A stretch of 64,000 bases of DNA from Bettongia penicillata ogilbyi (Eukaryota; Chordata; Mammalia; Diprotodontia; Potoroidae), in contig JAJHZJ010000699.1 in assembly GCA_023548195.1 (NCBI GenBank), positions 3,257,175-3,321,174 on the forward strand. The letters are read 5' to 3'. Every line of letters starts with the position of its first letter. Position 1 is the stretch's first letter. Below are positions 49,001 through 58,400 of the stretch, piece by piece. The position numbers were made by a program, and so were the translations under genes. The notes under the pieces were generated by a model. That model did not search any database, was not told the DNA's origin, and saw only the letters and a program-made list of their open reading frames with translations.

Positions 49001-52000
49001 GAAAGGATTTTAAAGCAAGATCATGAAAATTTTATGTAGCTAATAGAATTATCAACTCAGACAGTGATCTAAAACTAAATGCTGGCTGTCCAGAACTCTC
49101 TAGAATCCTGGCAGTAAAGGATGCCAAGCACTTTTTTTCATATAAGAGAAAATGGCTAAACCCCCTCACAGTGTCCTAATATTAGCACCATTATTTCTAT
49201 TTTATTTAGCTTCAGCCTTTTTCAGTTCTTCATCTGTCTACCAGAAAGTTTTTAAATATGGTGAAATTTTGCAGGTTTCAAAACTAGATTGTTTATCTAA
49301 CTTCAGCTACCCAAAGTAACTGGAAAAAATGACAGTGAAAAATAGTAGCAAAGAACGTTTTATACCCCTTTCCTGATTTTTATTTTTAACCTGCTTTATA
49401 TTTCAGTTTACATATTTGCCATGATGTTTCATAGTAACATCCTGGAAACAGTTCTAGATCGATGAGATTAATTGAAGGAAGAACTTTCCTTTGGGTACAC
49501 TAGTTTGGCTTGTCTTGAAATCAGAATAAATACAACTTTTAAGAATTTTGTAAAGCCTGCAAAATATCGAAGATAGAAAATGTTAAGATGCTGCAGAATA
49601 TCTTGTTCACAGTATGTAGAGAATTAAGGAATAGTTGAGCTGGATGGAACATAGAGATTATCCTCTCACTTTATATATGAAAAAATTGGAGCTACAGGAA
49701 GCTAGTTATTAACAGAGGTGGAACTAGAACCCAAGTTTCCTGACTAGTTTAGTATTCTAGCCATTCTGTTGTGCTGTTTCTTTCTGTTGTACATAGCCCT
49801 TAGGTCTTTCAAATTATTTTTATAGAAAAGGCTAGTAGTATGGTGTTATGTATACTCTGCATATCTGAACCACCTAAATTTAAAACATACTTCAGTATAA
49901 AACAAGTGTGTAAAAATTCATGAGAATCCTTGTGGCATGGTCAAAATCCTTGGGTTCAAGTGTTGCCTTTGACACATACTGGCCATGTTAGCCCAGCAAG
50001 TCACAACCTCTCAATGGCCCCAGGCAACTAAGACTGTGAATTAATTGTAGACCATTGTAGTTGCATTCCACGTTGATAAAGGGAGTTTGAGGGGCAATGA
50101 AATCATGAATCTGTTAAAAATAATTATTTTAAAATTTATAAATGATTTACATCACTATTAATTCCTAAAAAGCAGTTAGGAATTTTTAAATAGGACTGTA
50201 TATAATACTGATGATAATTTTTTAGCTCTTGGGAAGTTGATTAACTTTTTTCATGAAAGTAAATGTATAATCCAGATTTTTATTTCTGATCTCCAAATAT
50301 TGATGTAGGAAATGCAATTTCTCTGTAAATTACTATTCCATAAAATGTAATTACATATTTTTAAAGCTTTTATTGAAATTAAATTAACTATTTTTATAAA
50401 GTTACTTACCAAGTTGTCTTCAGTTATCCTCTCCTTTTCTCCCAAGAGTCTTGATGAAGTCACCGTCTCCAGCATTCCATCCACCCCAGAAATACAAAGA
50501 TCGAGGTATTTTACATCCTAAACGAGGCACCGATGATCGATCGGACCAATCTTCCGTGAAGTCTACAGACAGTAGTAGTTACCCTAGCCCTTGTGCTAGC
50601 CCTTCTCCTCCATCCTCAGGAAAGGTAATCTGTTTCTGTAAACTTAAAAAGAGGTAACTATGATTTTAATGTTGCATTTATAACCGTACAAGGTCATTAT
50701 GAGCATGCAATTAGACAATTTTGTATGTACTTTTCATTTTATCCATTCATAAACAATTATCTTTGGGTCAAAAAATGAGCATCTTAGTTCTTGTGACATG
50801 ATTTACAATTTCTTCGAAACTCATATTTAATCTTTGAGCTGAATCTTTTGTTATGCTTAAAAGCTTAATTGAAGGAAGTTCAGCAAACATGATTAAACAC
50901 TCTTATTAAGTAAGTGCCTGCCATGTGCAAAATGCTGTAGGGATAGGTTTGAAAGTGGAATTTTTTAAGGAGTTAGTGATATGAGTGATTTCTAGTACTT
51001 ACATGGTAGCCTCATATCTTTGATAATGTCTTGAAACACAAGTATGTATGTGTGTGTGAATGTATGTGTGTATTGCATTGTAAATATTGTATTTAAAGAC
51101 TCCCCAGCTTTTGTCATTTCATATAAATTTACATTTCTAAGAATTAAATCATGAAAAAAGAATCTGTAATTTCTTTCTTAAGAAATTGTGTTTTAATTCA
51201 TTTTAATGAATGGTAGATAGATCCTTTAATCTTAATTGGTCCCTTTTTTCCATAATAGATCTTTTGAAGGCACTAAAATATGTGCTCTAGTTCTACTAAC
51301 TGCAATTTTGTGGATAATTTTCTTCACATTAGAATTATTTGACTTTCATATACTATTGTTAGGTTAGTTTCTCCAAATGAATTTGACTTCATAATCCTTT
51401 GAGATTTTATTCTTTACAGAGGCCCACAAATGACATTGGAGAGATTTGAAGTGATAGAATTTATCCAGAATTAAGTGGAATCAGAATAGGAAATTAAATC
51501 TATTTTAATACTGAAAAATTAGATTAAATGAATTATTTTGGATATATACACAATTTCATATTTAACATTTTGGAGGGAAATACACTAATATCAACATACT
51601 GTCATGGAAAAATAGGATTATACAGAACACATTTTGAGAAGTGTTTTGTTAGATTATTTCGATTTGCCTTTTTGTAGCACTTATATCAAAGTGTCTTTGC
51701 ATTTTATGTTACCTTTCAAGAACTTATATACTCCTTTGCAGGGCTCAAAATCCCCTTCACCAAGACCAAATATGCCAGTTCGATACTTCATAATGAAGAG
51801 TAGCAATCTGAGAAATCTGGAGATTTCTCAACAGAAAGGAATATGGTCTACAACCCCGAGCAATGAGCGGAAGTTAAATAGAGCCTTTTGGGAGAGCAGC
51901 ATGGTCTACTTGGTGTTTTCTGTTCAGGGGTCTGGACATTTCCAGGTGAGTCATCTTGATCCAGTTAAATGGTGTTTAGTGGGGGTTTGGTTGTGGGTTG

Positions 52001-55000
52001 GTTTTTTTTGTTGTTTTGTTTTGTTTTGTTTCTTGCTTATGACTACAGATTATGCCATGGATATATCTCCACCCTTGGAAATATTCTTTACTCTTGTCCT
52101 CCCAGGCCCTACCCCCTTCCAATTAATTTTATCACCGCTTTGCATTGATCTCTCTGTCCATCGCACTTACCTCAATTTCTTTTTTTTTTTTTTTTTAATT
52201 TATTTATTTATTTAAATTTTTTACATTCATTTTCACAAATTTTTGGGTTCCAAATTTTCTCCCCTTTTCTCCCCTCCCCCCACCCCAATACCCCAAGCAA
52301 TCTAATTTTCCCTATCTCCAATCTGCCCTCTCTTCTGTCATCTCTCCCTTCTCTTGTCTCCATCTTCTCTTTTCTCCTGTAGGGCCAAATGACTTTCTAT
52401 TCCTCCTTAACTGTATGTCTTCTTTCCTAGTTGCAACAACAATACTAAACAGTTGTTCCTAAAACTTTGAGTTCCAAATTCTCCTCATCCCTCCCTCCCC
52501 ACCCATTCCCTTTGGGACAGCAGGCAATTCAATATAGGCCATATCTGTGTAGTTTTGCCAACGACCTCCCTGATAGTCATGTTGTATAAGACTAACTGGA
52601 TTACCATCCCTCCTAACCTGCCCCTCATTGTTTCTCTTCTGTCTTTTGATCCTGTCCCTCCCCAAGTGTTGACTTCAAATTGCTCCCTCCTCCCTTTGCC
52701 CTCCCTTCCATCATCCCCCCCCCTTGCAATATCTCTTTCTCCCCCACTTTCTTATACTGTAAGATAGGTTTTCATACCAAAATGAGTGTGCATTTCACTC
52801 CTTCGTTTAGTCAAATGTGATGAGGGTAAACTTCTTGTTTTTGTTTTTGTTTTTTTTTTCTCAGCTCTCCTCTTTTTCCCTCCACTAAGAAAAACTACCT
52901 GCCTCTTAAATGACATATAGTTACCCCCTTTCCCTCCCCCTACATTTCTCTCTCACCATTTACCCTAGTTTCTTTTAAGGTATGGTCCCATCCTATTCAG
53001 TTCAATCTGTGCTCTCTGTCTCTGTATGTGTGTGCATGTGTGTATGTGTGTGCATGCGTGTACATGTGTATGTGTGGTCCCACCAACTACCCAGATACTG
53101 AAAAGTTTTAAGAGTTACAAATATTGTCTTTCCATGTAGGAATGTAAACAGTTCACTCATGGTAAGTCCCTTAAGACTTCTCTTTGCTGTTTACTTTTTC
53201 ATGCTTCTTCTCATTCTTGTGTTTGAAAGTCAAATTTTCTTTTCAGCTCTGGTTTTTTCATCAAGAATGATTGAAAGTCCTCTGTTTCATTGAAAGACCA
53301 TATTTTTCCTTGAAGTATTATACTCAGTTTAGCTGGGTAGGTGATTCTTGGTTTGAGTCCTAGTTCCTTTGCCTTCTGGAATATCCTATTCCACACCCTT
53401 CGATCCCTTAATGTAGAAGCTGCTAGATCTTGGGTTATCCTGATTGTATTTCCACAGTACTGGAATTGTTTCTTTCTAGCTGCTTGCAAGATTTTTTCCT
53501 TGAGCTGGGAGTTCTGGAATTTGGCCACAATGTTCCTAGGAGTTTCTCTTTTTGGATCTCTTTCAGGTGGTGATCAATGGATTCTTTCAATACTTATTTT
53601 GCCCTCTGGTTCTAGAATGTCAGGGCAGTTTTCCTTGATAATTTCATGGAAGATGATGTCTAGGCTCTTTTTTTGATCATGACTTTCAGGTAGTCCCATA
53701 ATTTTTAAATTGTCTCTCCTGGATCTATTTTCCAGGTCAGTTGTTTTTCCCATGAGATATTTCACATTCTCTTCCATTTTTTCGTTCTTTTGGTTTTGTT
53801 TGGTGATTTCTTGGTTTCTCATAAAGTCATTAGACTCCATCTGTTCCATTCTAATTTTGAGAGAACTATTAAATTCAGTGAGCTTTTGAGCCTCTTTTTC
53901 CATTTGGCTCATTCTGCTTTTGAAAGCATTCTTCTCCTCGTTGGCTTTTTGAACCTCCTTTGCCAATTGGGTGAGCCTATTTTTCAAGGTGTTAATTTCC
54001 TCAGCATTTTTTTGGGTCTCCTTTACCAAGGTATTGACCTGTTTTTCATACTTTTGTTGCATCTCTGACATTTCTCTTCCCAGTTTTTCCTCCACCTGTC
54101 TAACTTGCTTTTCAAAATCCTTTTTGAGCTCTTCCAGGGCCTGAGCCCACCCACCACCCCCCTGGGGTGTCTGGGGTACTGAGGCCCCACCCTCCACGTC
54201 TTTCCCTGATGGCAAGAATACGTCCTCATCTTCATCAGATCCGAAGGTCGGGATCATTTGCATTTGTTGGAAAAAACTCTCTAAAGTCTTATTTTTCTTC
54301 CCTTTTCTAGGCATTTTCCCAGCCAGTTAACTTGTCTTCTGAGATTCCTTTCCACCCCCGCCTGGATCCGCCCAGCTAGTGCTTGGCCTCTGAGATTTAA
54401 ATGGGCTTTCCTCCTGCTGGCTGTCAATCAGTGAGCTTTAGTTCAGGTGCTGGGGTGGGGCCAGGGCTGTCTCTGAGACTCTGATCCCTGGGGGGGCTTT
54501 ATGCAGAGACTCTCAAGAATGGAGCGGTGGGGGCGGGGTGGGGGGCCCGCCTCCCAATCTCAGCTCCCCTGGGGGTCCCGAGCAGAAGCTTTCAGCAACA
54601 GAGTGGGGTGGGGGCAGGGCCGTCTCCCAGGCTCAGCTCTGTCAGGTTTTATGCGGGAATCTTCCATAATGAAGATCCTGCCTGCTGCTGGGGGATTCCT
54701 GAGTCCTGGGCCGCTGCAGCCTCAGCCCCAGCCCACGCCTCTGCCTCCGCCGCTTCCTGCCCCCGTCCCTGCCGCAGCCGCTTCCTCCCGAGGGGGCCCG
54801 AGTCACGGAGACGCCCCGCTTCTCCTCTCCTTCAGCCCGGCCTCTCTCACTGACCTGCTTCTGTGGGCGGAGGGACTTTCCCGGCTGCTTCAGCTTCCGT
54901 CTCTGAAGCCTGCTCGGATCCGCTTCTCTGAGGCCTCGGCCAGGGCAGCGCTGGGGGTCAGGTTTACTCTCCGGGGCGCGCCGGACCCTGGGGACGGGTC

Positions 55001-55375
55001 TTGAGGGCTCCCTGGAACAGAAATCTCCTCCACTCTGCCTCTGCACACCTTGCACTCACCCAGAATCTATGGGGGACTCTTTCTACACCAATTCCATGGG
55101 CTTTGGTTTCGGAGCTCGTAAACGTGCGTCCTTCTACTCTGCCATCTACTTATCTCAATTTCTAAAAAAATGATGGCTAATTTTTTTTTGTTCCAGTCAG
55201 CTAACACGCTGCTCTATAGGTAGTAAGCACTCAAATAGACATTACTTTTTGTGTCATGTCTGAAGGCATTATGTGGGAGAAAAAAAAAAATGAACTTTAT
55301 GATGCAAGGTAGGCTATAAACATACATATATATTTTTTATATATATTCTTTATGTGTAAGTAGACTATATGTATA

Positions 55376-55429
<54 letters not shown>

Positions 55430-58400
55430 GCCTATTACAGTGGTTTATATTGATTGTGTTTTCTACCCTATAAAACACTCTTAACAACAACGTTTTAGTA
55501 GTTATCATAAGCATCATTCCCGTTTTATAAATGGGTAAACTGAAGGTTAGATCTAGTGACTTATACAGTTACATAACTACAAAGTGTGAAAATCAGAACT
55601 CGATGTTTTAATTCTAGCCCAACACGTGCTCTGTTGTAGAAAGTGCCCGCCACTGTATTAATCTTCATGTCTGAGAAAACAAAGCAAGACTGATGGTAAC
55701 AGTAGCAAACATTTCTATCGGCTTTAAGGTTTACAAAGTGAATGTTAACTCATCTGATCCTCACGACAACCTTGTAAGGTAGATGCTGTTATTATCCTCA
55801 TTTTACGTATGAGAAATTTGAGGCTGACAGAAATTAAAAGATTTGCATCGCTAAGTATCTGAGGAAGGATTTGAACTCAGATCTTCCTGATTCCAAGTTC
55901 AACCCTATCCATTGAGCTACCTAGCTGCCACACTGTTAGGGAGGGAATTTGGGGGGAAGTATAGAAGGCGGTCAGAATTTCAGTGAAATTCTCAAATGTG
56001 ATATTCTAGTTAATTTTTTTTTCATTTCCTGCTCCTCCTGTCAAACCACAGGCTTAACTGCTGTTTCAGCTAAAGAGCAGTGTGGTGCTGTGAGCCTGAT
56101 CTCTTGAAAATCTGAAGGTATTTTCAAGATCAAAATGGTACCTTGGTTTATAGCCCCAGTTCCCCATGAGTAGCAGAAAGGACCCATAATTAGCAATGTA
56201 GTTTCAAATTTACCATACCACTTTAAAAGAATATATAGCTCTTTGCTTCTTTCATAATCATGCCCTGAGGAGTGGGCTGCATTTCTACTTTGTAATCAAC
56301 TTGGCCTTTTTGGATATTTTCTGCCCTTGGGCCTCTGGAGTTCCCTTTACACCTAGACTTCAGATCATACTGTTTGACCTCACAGACATCTCTTATTTCT
56401 GAAAGAGATTGGGAGGTCAAGGAGAATGGTTGTATGTTTCTGGGAGCCTGAAGTTGTGACTCTGAGTTTGTGTGCATGTATGTGTGTATGTGTGACATGT
56501 TCAGTTTGCCTAAAAGACACTCACTAGTAGATTGTTAAAGCTGATTCCATCCTTCAGTAAAACTAGACCTCCTCAGTTCTAAGCTGGTGCTTGGGCCTCG
56601 TCTAGCTAGCAGCAATTTTGCCTCAATGGTGATTGCATAAACAGACTCACCAGCTCTTGAAAAGTTTATGTCCTTCATTAGATCACCCATTTACATTCTT
56701 GTTTCCTGTGGTACAAAAAGTTACCTGATATGTAGAGACGGAATCTGTGGCTTCACTGGTATTATGGAACTGCTTGGTAAGGAAATTCCTTTACCTTGTA
56801 GATGAGCACATTTTCTGCAACATAAATCCTATTGAGTTGCCTGGAATACTCAGATTAAATGACTTCTCCGGGATTATAGAGCCAGTATGTGTTCGAGGTA
56901 GAACTTGAATCCAGGTCTTCCTTATTTCCTGAGCCTTGCTTTCTATCCATGTCACCATGCTGCTTCTTCTAGTAAAATAAACAGAAAGAAGGAATTTCCC
57001 CCAAGGGAAGAGGACATTCATTCCTTTTAAAACATTGAAATTTATAAAATCATAAAGATTAATGTGGAATGAACATAGACAAAACTGCATTATTTGAATA
57101 TTATCTGTTAATTTTGCTGCTACATATATATGTGTGTCTTGCACAAATATACTCACATACACAGACACCTACATAGATAATAAAGGTTTTTAAAAAACTT
57201 AGCACCAGTGCCTGGCACATAGTAAGTCCTTAATATATGTTTGTTGCCCTATAAGAGGCACTGCCACATAGTAGATAGTAGTCTGTCTGTTCCAGAGTCA
57301 AGAAGACCTGAGTTTGTCTCATTTCTTGTATTCATATTAGCTGTGTGACCGTGGACAAGACACTTAGCCTCTCAGTGACCTACACAACTGATTAAGGCTA
57401 TAAGTTGCAGAACAGGTGCTGATCTAATTTGACAAAACCATAGGTTTTTTTTTTTAAGTAGATATTTAGAATTACTACCAGAAGATTGATAATGCTTGGT
57501 ATCTGTTTTAAAAAAAAGTAGACATGTTAACAAATATCTTTATAAATTTTTGTAGATTTTTCTTGTAGTTTGTGTTACATGCTAAAATTACATTTTAAAA
57601 TATTAAATTACAGCAGACATATTTGGAGACCTGAGTATTTTTTTCCTAAAATTTCACTACAGGGATTTTCTAGGATGTCTTCAGAGATAGGACGGGAAAA
57701 GAGTCAGGACTGGGGCTCAGCAGGACTAGGAGGAGTTTTCAAGGTGGAATGGATACGGAAAGAAAGTCTTCCTTTTCAGTTTGCACACCATTTACTCAAT
57801 CCCTGGAATGACAATAAGAAAGTACAAATAAGCAGAGATGGACAGGTATGTTAAATATGTTGATTTTTAGTGTTACAGAAAAGCACCTTTTTCTCCTGTT
57901 ATACAATATTTTGTTTTGAAGATTAATAATTAGAATATAAATCTTGTTGATCACTTACATATAGTATATAGTGGATCAGCTCCTGAGAACTTTGGAGGTG
58001 GTTATTATAAGTATCATTCACATTTTACAGATGGGAAAACTGAGAGTTAGGTTAAATACCATTGATATATGTTAATTTCACAAACCTTGTATTCAATAAT
58101 CAGAAGTTTTTCAGATTTAACTTTCTTGTTTTGTTAAATTACAAAATCTTTGAATAGTCACTACATTGTTTTGCCTTTCTGATTTCTTTGAATGTGTGTT
58201 GTCAAGGAGTTACTCTAGAGACTAAGAATAAGCCTTTATCCAAATTCTTCAGGATGGGAGTATCCATTTATTTTTTGCATAATTTAATCATTAGTGTAAA
58301 ATAGCTTAATGTTTTATGTTTTTAATTTTTTCTTTTTGTTGAAGTTCCAGAAAATGTTTTTCCTCAGAGTACATGATAGTATTTTTTTCCCAAAGAATAA

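Larger units (their letters stand above)
52181..55147 (-). mobile_element. HAL1-E, full length, reverse, least damaged copy
   Basis: Poly(T) at 52181 (the A tail read backwards), 3' UTR with C-rich and TG-rich blocks, ORF1 at 54314-53211, CpG-rich 5' UTR to 55147, and bracketing target-site duplications. Antisense to YTHDC2 in the intron that divides the YTH domain. Very similar to HAL1-A, and both have the MQMIPTFGSDEDED type N-terminus, so they belong to one subfamily. Confidence 0.9.

Noticed and set aside
51634..52215. 193-codon open frame taken as a separate gene
   Set aside because: It is exon W15 of YTHDC2 read through both flanking introns into the tail of HAL1-E. Splice signals and the protein match limit the coding part to 51742-51945.
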